NCBI GenBank assembly: GCA_963780345.1
Contig: CAWABU010000007.1
Coordinates: forward strand, 211,781 to 275,780
Direction of reading: 5' to 3'
Source: PALSA-693 sp963780345
GTDB lineage: Bacteria > Actinomycetota > Acidimicrobiia > Acidimicrobiales > Palsa-688
Length of the DNA stretch: 64,000 bases
A model generated the notes under the pieces. That model saw only the letters and a list, made by a program, of their open reading frames with translations. It was not told the origin of the DNA and searched no databases. Made by a program: the position numbers and the translations under genes. Shown piece after piece: positions 7,780 to 15,966 of this stretch (its first letter is position 1; each line of letters opens with the position of its first letter).

Positions 7780-10557
7780 CTACAACCGCCCGTGGGCCCG
7801 GGCGGCATCCACGGCCTCGGACCGGCAGGACGATCCGAGTTTGCGATAGACGGCCTTCGTGTGGGTCTTGACCGTGTTGAGGGAGATGTACATCACCCCG
7901 GCGATCTCGTGCTGGGAAAGATGGCTCGGGAGGTAACTGATCAGTTCGCGCTCCCGGTCGGTGAAGGGTTCGAGCACCCCGGCCGGCGCCGCTTTGGAAC
8001 CGGGTGAGCGATACGTCGTGCGGGCGAGGACCTGGGCCAGGAAGGGATCGGCGGACCGGGCGGAGATCCTCGTCAAACGATCCCCCAGCTCCGCCCCGTC
8101 ATCCGCGAAGACCCTGAGAAACCGGTCCGGTCGCCCCAGGTCGAGGGCTCGCTGCAGGGCGCTATCGCATCGGGCCTCGTCGCCGAGCTGGAGGCAGGCC
8201 CGGCTCAAGAGCAGAAGGCGCTCGATGTCGACGCCGAGCCGCGCCTTTTGCCGGTCGGCGATCAGGCGCTCGGCGGCCCGGTCGGGCCGGCCGGCGGCCA
8301 GGTCGAGACGGGCGACAGTCTCAACGGCACGGGCGGTGGCGGCGGGCGATTCGACCATGCGGGCGGCGCCCTCGAGGTCGCCGAGCGCCAGCCGGCAACG
8401 AATCTCCACCCGGTCAAGTTCATCGCCAACGGAGACCGGAAGGGGGTGGTCGTACCCCGCGCCGCGGAGCTGGCGAAGCAGGTCGAGCGCCTGCGCCGCC
8501 CGGCCCCGGGCCATCAGGAGCCGGGCTTCGTCGCCCGCCAGGGCGGCTCGCCAGTCGGCCAGGCTGTCGGCGACGCAGAGCTGCTGGGCCTCACGGAGCC
8601 GAGCCAGCGAGTGGTCCAGATCGTCCCGCTCGTACAGAACCGCCGCCAGCGTGCGCAGCGCGTTTACGGTCGAGATGCTCCCTGCTGGCGTCGATCGCCG
8701 GCCCGCGGCCAGGGCTTCGTCGGCCAGCAGCCGCGAGTTCTGGAGCCGGCCATCGTGGTACGCCAGGCCGGCCTCGACGTTGAGGCGGTCCACCTCGTCC
8801 AGCGGTCCATGGCCGTACGGGTCGTCAGCAAGGGCGGCTCGGGCCGCGTCGGGTTCGCCCTGCCACACGTGGGCGGCGGCGGCGAGGCCCCGGAGGTGGC
8901 GCCAGAGCACCCGGTCCAGATCGTAGGGGGTGCGGGCGGAATCAGACGGCGGCGCGCTTTCGGGAGCGGTTTGCGACCCGTGGGCCGACCGGTCGAAGTC
9001 GGCGGCCCGGGCGAAGTGGGTGAGCACCCCGGCCGCGTCGCCGAGCAGTCCGGCCCGGAACGTGCGGAGCAACTCGGCCCGGGCTCGCAGGCCGGTCCGG
9101 TCGCCGTGCTCACGGCCATGTCGCTCGAGCGCCCGCAGCCGGCCGGCGGCCTCCTCGGGGCGAAGACCGGCCAGATGGGCCGCCGCTACCACGTAAGCGC
9201 GGACCGGGTCCAGGTCCACGAACCCATCGGGCAGATCCGTAATGGCCAGGCTGGCCCCGCCCGGCAGGTAACGGCCGTCCAGGACCCCGGCCACACCGGC
9301 GAGGCCGCGGGCGAAGGCCTCGGGGTGGGAACTGGACCGGATCAGGTGGCGGACCGCGGACCGGTCGTCCCCGTGGCCTTCACACCACGCAGCCGCCCGG
9401 AGGTGCGACAGGCGAGCAATGGCCGGCGCCTCGGTGTGCAGCTTGTGGCGGAGGAACTCATGGAACAGCCGGTGGTATCGGTAGGCAGGAACGGCAGGGT
9501 CGGATTGGTCGAGGACCACGTTTTGGCGGCGCAGGGTCTCCAGGAGGACGGCCGCATCCGAGCGGCCGGTTACGGCCGCGCATCCTTCGGCCGTCAGCAG
9601 GTCGAGGGCCGCAGTGGCGAGAAGGAATCGGACCTGCTGGGCGGGGCGGTGCTCAATCAGCTCTCGATTGAAGTACTCGACCAGAAGCCGGGCCTCACCA
9701 GTGAAGCCGTCCAGAAGGGCGGCGGCGTCGGAGAAGAAAGGAGACATCAGATCCGCCAGGCGGAGCCCGGCCGCCCATCCCTCCGTTTTGTCGGCCAGCG
9801 CTCGGGCGGTGTCATCGGGCAGCGGGCTGGAGCCGGGGGAGGTGAACAACGCCACCGCCTCAGCTGGCGTGAAGCGCAGGTCGGACGGGTCAATCTCGCC
9901 CCATCGGTTCCGGCCCCGCCACTCCTCGACGGGAAGTCCGGAGAGGTGACGCCCGGCCAGGATCAACCGAAGGCGGGGAGGCAGATCGGCGATCAGGCCG
10001 CCCAGTGCCCGGATGCCCTCGGGCTCGAGCAGCTCGACCTCATCGACGATCAGCACGGTGGGACTCATAGCCGGCGCCGACATCGGGCCGAGGGGTTCAT
10101 GGTCCCGGCGGCCAAGTCGGGCTCCGGTCGCGGCCGGCCGGGGCCTGGCCCCGAGCCGGACCGCCAGCCCGGCGTCGACGGCACGGACCGCTCCCGTCAG
10201 GCGCCGCCAGAACCGGGCCTTTTCTCTGCCGGCCGGTTCGGCCCCGGCTGGTTCGCGGCCGGTCCGGTCGGTGTCGGCGGGTTCGGTGTCGGCGGGTTCG
10301 GTGTCGGCCGGTTCGGTGTCGGCGGGTTCGGTGTTGGCGTGGTCGACCGAGAGCCAGGCGACGGGTGGGGCGCCGTGCTGCGCCCAACCTGACAGCAGGA
10401 CGGTCTTGCCCGACCCTGGGGGGCCGGTCACGGTGGTTACCGGATACTCGATGCCGCCGGCCAGCTGGGCGTGGAGTCGGTCACGCGCCAGCCACCCCGG
10501 CGGCAGGGCGGGAAACCGGGAACGGGGGGGCGGCGTCGACGGGCCGGCCTTCGTCAC
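7780..10557 (-). CDS. MalT-like (STAND NTPase) LuxR-family transcriptional regulator
   Basis: The product is 925 aa. Walker A GPPGSGKT is at about residue 40, Walker B-like TVLIVDEVELLE near 160, then the winged and helical regions (KTEGWAAGLRLADLM, RYHRLFHEFLRHKL), TPR-like repeats, and a C-terminal LuxR HTH (FTDRERELISYLPSH, SLNTVKTHTKAVYRKLG). STAND regulators bind an inducer and ATP, oligomerise and activate promoters. Near residue 75-105 it carries four tandem copies of T-E-P-A-D. The start is GTG at 10557, overlapping the cydB remnant stop as GTGA, so it would be translationally coupled to that remnant. It is the intact relative of the damaged gene at 3974. Confidence 0.85.
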   Translation of the reverse strand: MTKAGPSTPPPRSRFPALPPGWLARDRLHAQLAGGIEYPVTTVTGPPGSGKTVLLSGWAQHGAPPVAWLSVDHANTEPADTEPADTEPADTEPADTDRTGREPAGAEPAGREKARFWRRLTGAVRAVDAGLAVRLGARPRPAATGARLGRRDHEPLGPMSAPAMSPTVLIVDEVELLEPEGIRALGGLIADLPPRLRLILAGRHLSGLPVEEWRGRNRWGEIDPSDLRFTPAEAVALFTSPGSSPLPDDTARALADKTEGWAAGLRLADLMSPFFSDAAALLDGFTGEARLLVEYFNRELIEHRPAQQVRFLLATAALDLLTAEGCAAVTGRSDAAVLLETLRRQNVVLDQSDPAVPAYRYHRLFHEFLRHKLHTEAPAIARLSHLRAAAWCEGHGDDRSAVRHLIRSSSHPEAFARGLAGVAGVLDGRYLPGGASLAITDLPDGFVDLDPVRAYVVAAAHLAGLRPEEAAGRLRALERHGREHGDRTGLRARAELLRTFRAGLLGDAAGVLTHFARAADFDRSAHGSQTAPESAPPSDSARTPYDLDRVLWRHLRGLAAAAHVWQGEPDAARAALADDPYGHGPLDEVDRLNVEAGLAYHDGRLQNSRLLADEALAAGRRSTPAGSISTVNALRTLAAVLYERDDLDHSLARLREAQQLCVADSLADWRAALAGDEARLLMARGRAAQALDLLRQLRGAGYDHPLPVSVGDELDRVEIRCRLALGDLEGAARMVESPAATARAVETVARLDLAAGRPDRAAERLIADRQKARLGVDIERLLLLSRACLQLGDEARCDSALQRALDLGRPDRFLRVFADDGAELGDRLTRISARSADPFLAQVLARTTYRSPGSKAAPAGVLEPFTDRERELISYLPSHLSQHEIAGVMYISLNTVKTHTKAVYRKLGSSCRSEAVDAARAHGRL
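10265..10340. repeat. 15-bp tandem repeat encoding T-E-P-A-D units
   Basis: On the plus strand the unit GTTCGGTGTCGGCGG (with a GCCG variant) repeats about four times within the NTPase region of the MalT-like regulator. It encodes T-E-P-A-D pentapeptides on the minus strand, followed by degenerate copies (TDRTG, REPAG, AEPAG). The unit length is a multiple of three, so copy-number changes would keep the frame. Confidence 0.8.
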
Positions 10558-11030
10558 GGCGTGGCGCCGTCCCCGGGCGGAGCGGATTCCAACGACGGCG
10601 CCGGGTCGCCGGCCGCCGGTCCGGAGGCGGTCTTGACCGCCGGTCCTTTGATGCGGGCCCGGAACACGTAGTAGCTCCAGCCCTGGTAGGCCAGAACGAG
10701 CGGAGTGAAAACGACCGCCACCACGGTCATCACCGTCAGGGCATAGTGACGGTTCGCCGTGCTGGCCACCGTCAGGTTGTAGTCCTTGTTGGTGCTGGAC
10801 ACCATGACGTTCGGATACAGCGACACCCAGAACGACGCCAGGGTGGCACCGATGGCCGCGGTGGTCGCCGCGAAGCCCCAATCCGGGTGGCCGTCTCGGA
10901 CCGACCAGGCGGCCGCCGCAATGAGCAGGTCGCCCAGCCCGATGCCGAGGAGCAGGGGCAGGAGGGCGCTGCCAATGGTGAGACTCCAGTCAGGGCCGGA
11001 TACTCGTCGCTGGCATCGTCGGGCTGGCAT
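10554..11030 (-). pseudogene. cydB: Cytochrome bd oxidase subunit II (CydB), 3' remnant
   Basis: The open frame gives 158 aa that match only the last 40 percent of CydB: a pair of membrane segments, then ASFWVSLYPNVMVSSTNKDY, YALTVMTVVAVVFTPLVLAY and QGWSYYVFRARI. Full CydB is about 340 aa, so the N-terminal quinol-oxidase half is missing. No cydA is present. The first 15 residues do not look like CydB and may be a chance extension. The tail is extended and polar. Its stop overlaps the GTG of the MalT-like regulator. Confidence 0.75.
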
Positions 11031-11075
11031 CGTGGGGGGCGACGTGGGCCGGGGTGATCCGAACGGCTCGGCCCG

Positions 11076-11367
11076 TCATGCCGGTCCCGGAGCCCGGGTG
11101 ATATTGACCACCCGATCGGCAAGGGACAGGAGGGCGGGACGGTGGGCGACGAGGACGACGGTGCGGCCCGCCGAGAGCCGGGCCACGGCCTCGAGTACAT
11201 CGGATTCAGTTCTTTCCGCTGACAAAGCCTCCGGCGATGATCGACGCCAGCAGCCAGGCCTGGGCGATCAGCAGCAGGGCGCGGCAGGCACCGAGGAGCA
11301 CGGACGTCACCAGATACACCCGGGTCGGGTGGCCCCAACGGAGCAACCGAGGATCGATCGCCCTCAC
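11076..11367 (-). pseudogene. cydD: CydD-type ABC transporter remnant (N- and C-termini only)
   Basis: From GTG at 11367 the minus strand reads a CydD N-terminus (AIDPRLLRWGHPTRVYLVTS, LLIAQAWLLASIIAGGF), then a stop at about 11210. In the next frame it reads the end of an ABC ATPase domain (TESDVLEAVARLSAGRTVVL, VAHRPALLSLADRVVNI) to TGA at 11078-11076. About 500 residues between these pieces are missing. CydDC is needed to assemble cytochrome bd. Together with the cydB remnant this marks a deleted cyd operon. Seen: both termini. Inferred: internal deletion. Confidence 0.7.
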
Positions 11368-11516
11368 ATCGCCATCATGGTCACCGGGATCGTCACCCAG
11401 ATCCCCCTGATGGGGTGAAGCCGCCCCTTGCGGGTCGTCCTACGGTCGACGTACGGCCGCGATCGGCCGGCGCCGCATCCGCAGAGGCGCGCCATCCAAA
11501 AGTGGAGGAGAGCACC

Positions 11517-12284
11517 ATGACGCTCAACGGCAAGGTCGCCATCGTCACCGGCGGCAATTCGGGTATCGGAAAAGCCATCGTCCTGGCCCTGGCGGGGGCC
11601 GGTGCCAACGTGGTGATCGACTACGTGGCCGACGAGCAGGCCACCGAGGATCTCGAGAAGCAGGTGGCGGCCCTCGGGGCTAAGGCCATCGGGGTCAAAG
11701 CGGATGTCAGCAAGGTGTCGGACCTGCAAATGCTCATCGACACCGCAGTGAAGGAGATGGGCCGCCTCGACGTCATGGTCAACAACGCCGGCATCGAGAC
11801 CCGCACCTCGGTCCTCGACACCACCGAGGCCCAGTACGACCGGGTGCTCGACATCAACCTCAAGAGCGCCTTCTTCGGTACCCAGGTGGCGGCCAAGCAG
11901 ATGATCGCCCAGGGCGGCGGCGGACGAATCATCAATATCAGCTCGGTGCACGAGGACTGGCCCATGCCAGGGAACGCCCCGTACTGCTTGTCGAAGGGCG
12001 GTATGCGGATGCTGACCCGTCAGGCCGGTCAGGAACTGGGCCCTCACAACATCGGCGTCGTCGGAGTAGGCCCGGGCGCGGTGGCGACCCCGATCAACAC
12101 CTCGACCATGGCGGACCCCGAGAAGATGAAGACCCTGGACGCCGCCATCCCGCTCGGGCGCATGGCCGAGCCCGAGGAGATCGGCAGCGTGGTGGCCTTC
12201 CTCGCCGGGGACGGCGCCACCTACATCAACGGCTCCACCATCTTCGCCGACGGCGGCCTCATGCACTCCAGCCCGGGGCTGTAG
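11517..12284 (+). CDS. SDR-family oxidoreductase (glucose 1-dehydrogenase-like)
   Basis: The 255-aa product is a classical short-chain dehydrogenase. It has the nucleotide-binding motif TGGNSGIGKA (residues 11-20), NNAG near 88, catalytic Ser in INISSVHE, and Y-x-x-x-K in YCLSKGG. The C-terminal GGSTIFADGG-type ending (NGSTIFADGGL) is typical of glucose 1-dehydrogenase and 3-oxoacyl reductase relatives. The substrate cannot be told from sequence. AGTGGAGGAG lies about 7 bases upstream of the ATG. It lies 26 bases before a GMC oxidoreductase on the same strand, so they may act in one sugar or alcohol oxidation route. Confidence 0.88.
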   Translation: MTLNGKVAIVTGGNSGIGKAIVLALAGAGANVVIDYVADEQATEDLEKQVAALGAKAIGVKADVSKVSDLQMLIDTAVKEMGRLDVMVNNAGIETRTSVLDTTEAQYDRVLDINLKSAFFGTQVAAKQMIAQGGGGRIINISSVHEDWPMPGNAPYCLSKGGMRMLTRQAGQELGPHNIGVVGVGPGAVATPINTSTMADPEKMKTLDAAIPLGRMAEPEEIGSVVAFLAGDGATYINGSTIFADGGLMHSSPGL

Positions 12285-12310
12285 CCGAATCCACGCTCCA
12301 GGGAGGGTTT

Positions 12311-13864
12311 ATGCCAGACGACTATGACGTCATCATCATCGGGACGGGTGCCGGTGGCGGCACCCTCGCCCACACGCTGGCCCCGTCGGGCCAGCGGATC
12401 CTGCTGCTCGAACGGGGCGATTTCCTGCCCCGCGAGATGGACAACTGGAGTCCAGAGGCGGTCTTCATCAACGGCAAGTACATTTCCCCGGACACCTGGT
12501 ATGACAGCTCGGGTGCTCCGTTTCAACCCCAGGTTCACTACTTCGTGGGCGGGGCGACCAAGCTCTACGGCGCCGCCCTCTACCGGCTGCGCCCCCAGGA
12601 TTTCGGTGAGATCCAGCACATGGACGGCCTGTCGCCGGCCTGGCCGCTCGGCTACGACGACTTCGAGCCGTGGTACGCCAGGGCCGAGTGGCTCTACCAG
12701 GTGCACGGCACCCGGGACGAGGATCCCACCGAGGGCCACTGGTCCAAGCCATATCCGTGGCCGGCGGTCAGTCACGAGCCGCGGTTGCAGGAGATCTACG
12801 AGGCCCTGAAGGCGGGCGGATACCATCCCTTCTCGGCGCCGGTCGGCATCATGCTGGACGAGGCCGACCGACCCCGCAGCGCGTGCATCCGCTGCGCCTG
12901 GTGCGACGGCTACCCCTGCCTGGTCCACGCCAAGGCCGATGCCGAGGTCATCGGTGTGCGGCCGCTGCTGGATCAGCCCAACGTCACCCTGCTGGTCAAC
13001 GCCGAGGTCGTCCGGCTGGAGACCGACCCGGGCGGCCGCAACGTGACAGAGGTCGTGGTCCAGCGGGACGGAAATCCCGAGCGCTACTCCGCCGCAATCG
13101 TGGCCGTGTGCGCGGGAGCATCAAACAGCGCCAAGATCCTCCTGCAGTCCGCCAGCGACCGCCACCCGAACGGCCTCGCCAACGGATCGGACCAGGTCGG
13201 GCGGAACTACATGTTCCACAATTGCAAGGCCGTAGCGGCCCTGGCCCGGGAGCCCAACGCGACGGTCTTCCAAAAGACTCTCGGGATCAACGACTTCTAC
13301 CTGGCCAACGGCAACCAGCCGTGGCCGCTGGGCAATATCCAGATGATCGGCAAGTCCAACGCCGGCGCCATGAAAGGGGAGGAGCCCAAACTCACCATGC
13401 TGGCTCCCCACTGGAGCCTGGACGACGTCGCCGGGCATTCGGTGGACTGGTGGCTGACCACCGAGGATGTTCCCAAACCCGACAACCGGGTGACCGTGGA
13501 CGGCGACGGCCACGTCCACCTGGCCTACACCTCAAACAACGACAAGGAGGCGGAGGGGCTCTACGAGAAGCTCAAGGGCATCCTCAACCACGTGGGCCTG
13601 GCCCAGCACCACGTGCTGGACAAGAACTTCTACATGGCCATGAACGTCCCCATCGCCGGGGTGGCCCACCAGGCCGGCACCTGCCGCTTCGGCACGGATC
13701 CGGCGACTTCGGTGCTCGACGTCAACTGCAAGGCCCACGAGGTCGACAACCTCTACGTGGTCGACACCAGCTTCTTTCCCAGTATCGGGGCGGTGAACCC
13801 GGCGCTTACCGCCATCGCCAACGCCATCCGGGTCGGCGAGCACCTGATCGAGCGACTCGGGTGA
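12311..13864 (+). CDS. GMC-family FAD oxidoreductase
   Basis: The 517-aa product opens with the FAD-binding motif DVIIIGTGAGGGTLA and has the GMC pattern HYFVGGATKLYGAALYRLRP. It ends with the GMC C-terminal region: AGTCRFGTDPATSVLDVNCK, NLYVVDTSFFPSIGAVNPAL. The conserved active-site His and Asn are consistent with VAHQAGTCRFG and GAVNPALT. A Cys cluster (CIRCAWCDGYPC, about 195-206) is typical of the gluconate/choline dehydrogenase-like subgroup. GAGGG precedes the ATG. Its stop overlaps the GTG of the NDH-2 gene, so electrons may be passed on to the quinone pool; that is inference. Confidence 0.88.
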   Translation: MPDDYDVIIIGTGAGGGTLAHTLAPSGQRILLLERGDFLPREMDNWSPEAVFINGKYISPDTWYDSSGAPFQPQVHYFVGGATKLYGAALYRLRPQDFGEIQHMDGLSPAWPLGYDDFEPWYARAEWLYQVHGTRDEDPTEGHWSKPYPWPAVSHEPRLQEIYEALKAGGYHPFSAPVGIMLDEADRPRSACIRCAWCDGYPCLVHAKADAEVIGVRPLLDQPNVTLLVNAEVVRLETDPGGRNVTEVVVQRDGNPERYSAAIVAVCAGASNSAKILLQSASDRHPNGLANGSDQVGRNYMFHNCKAVAALAREPNATVFQKTLGINDFYLANGNQPWPLGNIQMIGKSNAGAMKGEEPKLTMLAPHWSLDDVAGHSVDWWLTTEDVPKPDNRVTVDGDGHVHLAYTSNNDKEAEGLYEKLKGILNHVGLAQHHVLDKNFYMAMNVPIAGVAHQAGTCRFGTDPATSVLDVNCKAHEVDNLYVVDTSFFPSIGAVNPALTAIANAIRVGEHLIERLG

Positions 13865-15270
13865 CCGCCGTGGGGGCGACGCCGCACCGGGTGGTGATCG
13901 TCGGGGGTGGCTTCGGCGGCCTGCCGGCTACCCGGTTCCTGGCCCGCCGCGGCGCCGCCCGCCACGGTATCGAGGTGACGGTGGTGGACCGACGCAACCA
14001 CCACCTGTTTCAGCCTCTCCTGTATCAGGTGGCCACCGGACTGATTCCGCCCGGTCAGATCGCGCCGGCGATACGGCACGTGGTTCGCAAACACAAAAAC
14101 GTCCGGGTCGAGCTGGCCGAGGTCACCGGCTTCGACCTGGACCGCCGGCTGGTGCATTGCAGCATTCTCGGTGTGGTCCAGCGCGACATCCCCTACGACA
14201 GCCTCATCGTCGCCGCCGGCGTCAACCAGTCCTACTTCGGCCACAACGAGTTCGCCCTGTACGCACCCGGCATGAAGACCATCGACGACGCTCTCGAGCT
14301 GCGCCGGCGCATCTTCGGGGCCTTCGAGATGGCCGAGATGGTCGACGACCCGGCCGAGAGGGCCAAGTGGCTCACCATTGCCATCGTGGGGGCGGGGCCG
14401 ACCGGCGTTGAGCTGGCCGGCCAGGTTCGCGAGCTGGCCGTGCGGAGCCTCCGCGGCGAATTTCGCTCCTTCGAGGCCTCTTCGGTGCGCGTCGTGTTGC
14501 TCGACGGCGGCCACCAGCCCCTCGCCACCTTCGGCGAGCAGCTTTCAGGCAAGGCCGCCAAGGAGCTCCAGCGGCTGGGGGTGGAGCTGCGCATGGGGGC
14601 CCGGGTGGTGGGCGTCGATGCCGACGGCGTCGACATCGCCGAAGGGGACGGAACGACCAGCCGGTTGGACAGCCATATCGCCCTCTGGGCGGCCGGGGTC
14701 GAGGCCTCGCCGCTGGCGGCCGAGCTGGCCAAGGCCACCGGCGCCGAACTCGATCGGTCCGGCCGCATTGCGGTCCTCCCCGACTGCACGCTGCCCGAAC
14801 ACCCGGAAGTATTCGTGGTCGGCGACATGATGACCCTCGACAAACTCCCGGGGGTGGCCGAGGTGGCCATGCAGGGCGGGCTCCACGCCGCCAACACCAT
14901 CGTGCGGCGGCTGAAGGGCGAGCCGGTCCGGCCGTTCAAGTACAGGGACCTGGGCAGCGCGGCCACCATCGGGCGGTTCCGGTCCGTGGTCGATTTCCAT
15001 GGGGTGCGGCTCAGCGGGTTCCCTGGCTGGGTGGTCTGGGCCTTCGTGCACCTGGCCTTTCTGACCGGGTTCGGCAACCGGCTGACCACCCTGCTCAAGT
15101 GGACCCGCTCGTTCATCGGGCGGGGGCGGCCCGAGCGCGAGTTCAGCGTCATGCACACCGGTGGCGACCTCAGCCTGCCTCCCGAGGTCCGGGCCATCGT
15201 CCAGCCGCGACCGCTGCCGGTATTCCTCACCGATGCCCCTGATCCTGACGGCGGAGCTGGGCCGACCTGA
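13861..15270 (+). CDS. ndh: Type II NADH dehydrogenase (NDH-2)
   Basis: The 469-aa product starts with VVIVGGGFGGLPATRFLARR (FAD fold), followed by RRNHHLFQPLLYQVATGLIP, a strong NDH-2 hallmark. A second dinucleotide fold occurs at IAIVGAGPTGVELAGQVREL, the FAD ribityl motif at VFVVGDMM, and AMQGGLHAANTI near 350. A C-terminal membrane-associated helix (GWVVWAFVHLAFLTGF) is present. It oxidises NADH and reduces quinone at the inner membrane without proton pumping. The start is GTG, overlapping the GMC stop as GTGA. The last codons run into a 15-bp tandem repeat, where the stop falls within the first unit. Confidence 0.9.
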   Translation: MTAVGATPHRVVIVGGGFGGLPATRFLARRGAARHGIEVTVVDRRNHHLFQPLLYQVATGLIPPGQIAPAIRHVVRKHKNVRVELAEVTGFDLDRRLVHCSILGVVQRDIPYDSLIVAAGVNQSYFGHNEFALYAPGMKTIDDALELRRRIFGAFEMAEMVDDPAERAKWLTIAIVGAGPTGVELAGQVRELAVRSLRGEFRSFEASSVRVVLLDGGHQPLATFGEQLSGKAAKELQRLGVELRMGARVVGVDADGVDIAEGDGTTSRLDSHIALWAAGVEASPLAAELAKATGAELDRSGRIAVLPDCTLPEHPEVFVVGDMMTLDKLPGVAEVAMQGGLHAANTIVRRLKGEPVRPFKYRDLGSAATIGRFRSVVDFHGVRLSGFPGWVVWAFVHLAFLTGFGNRLTTLLKWTRSFIGRGRPEREFSVMHTGGDLSLPPEVRAIVQPRPLPVFLTDAPDPDGGAGPT

Positions 15271-15372
15271 TCTGGCCGACCTGATCTGGGCCGACCTGAT
15301 CTGGGCCGACCTGGTCGGGGGCCGGCCGGAGCTGGGCCGGCGGGATCTGGGCCGGCGGGATTTGGGCCGGCG
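15253..15372. repeat. 15-bp tandem repeat at the 3' end of ndh
   Basis: Units close to GCCGACCTGATCTGG occur about four times, then shift to GCCGGCGGGATCTGG units up to 15372. The ndh stop codon lies inside the first unit. Read in one plus frame the block would give A-D-L-I-W pentapeptides, but no start or family supports a protein. It separates ndh from the convergent K+ channel gene. Confidence 0.7.
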
Positions 15373-15379
15373 GCGGGCG

Positions 15380-15910
15380 CTAGGACGTCGGGTTCGCCCC
15401 GCCGTCGGCGGGCGGGTTCGCCCGCGCCGCACCCTGGCGGCTCCGGCCGGTCTGGACCGCGCCGAGGATCACCTTGACCCCGAAACCGAGGACGACCAGA
15501 TCGGCCAGCATCTGGAAGGTCACCAGGAGGCGAGCCGCCTGGCTCCGGGCCGTGATGTCGCCGTAGCCCACGGTGGCGAAGGTCGTGACCGTGAAATAGA
15601 GCGCATCGGTCCGGGTCAGCGGCTGGGAGAAATTGCCGGGACTGTGGTGCTCCATCAGGTAGTACACCACGGAGAACAGCAGCAGGAACAGGGGGGCGGT
15701 AAAGCCGAGCGCCTCAATCGCTCGAACACCCGGGTAGTCGGCACCGACGATGGCCCGGACCTCCCACACCGAGATCCCGGCCACGGTCACCAGCCCCGCA
15801 GCCAGCACCAACTCGGTCGTGATGGTGGCGGCATGATCGAGGGGCAGAAGGAAGTAGAGCGCCAGCAGGACCGCGGCGTTCGCGAAGGCCCGGACGAGAC
15901 AGCGCGCCAT
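15380..15910 (-). CDS. Two-pore-type K+ channel (ion_trans_2 domain)
   Basis: From ATG at 15910 the product is 176 aa. It has four hydrophobic segments and the K+ selectivity filter TVTTFATVGYGD (about 123-134), preceded by a pore helix and followed by the inner helix FQMLADLVVLGFGVKVILGA. No RCK/TrkA-N domain follows; the C-tail is short and polar. It likely conducts K+ across the cytoplasmic membrane. The upstream frame stays open into glgX but has no start codon before 15910. The gene follows glgX on the same strand. Confidence 0.8.
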   Translation of the reverse strand: MARCLVRAFANAAVLLALYFLLPLDHAATITTELVLAAGLVTVAGISVWEVRAIVGADYPGVRAIEALGFTAPLFLLLFSVVYYLMEHHSPGNFSQPLTRTDALYFTVTTFATVGYGDITARSQAARLLVTFQMLADLVVLGFGVKVILGAVQTGRSRQGAARANPPADGGANPTS

Positions 15911-15966
15911 GATTGTTCGCCGCTGCCGGGCCGGGAGGTCCTCGAAGGTAGCGGCGCTGGCGATCG

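Noticed and set aside
10265..10340. Possible CRISPR-like repeat array
   Set aside because: The 15-bp units are contiguous without spacers and encode in-frame T-E-P-A-D pentapeptides within a gene.
8248..10392. Long plus-strand open frame (714 codons) opposite the MalT-like regulator
   Set aside because: It is the antisense shadow of a gene with clear P-loop and LuxR motifs. It has no recognisable domain and arises from high GC content.
11364..12266. 300-codon minus-strand frame opposite the SDR gene
   Set aside because: The plus strand has a strong ribosome binding site and complete SDR motifs; the minus frame has none.
15161..15372. Pentapeptide-repeat protein (A-D-L-I-W units) on the plus strand
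   Set aside because: The frame starts inside ndh, has no ribosome binding site, and the units do not follow the A(D/N)LXX pattern beyond the repeat block.
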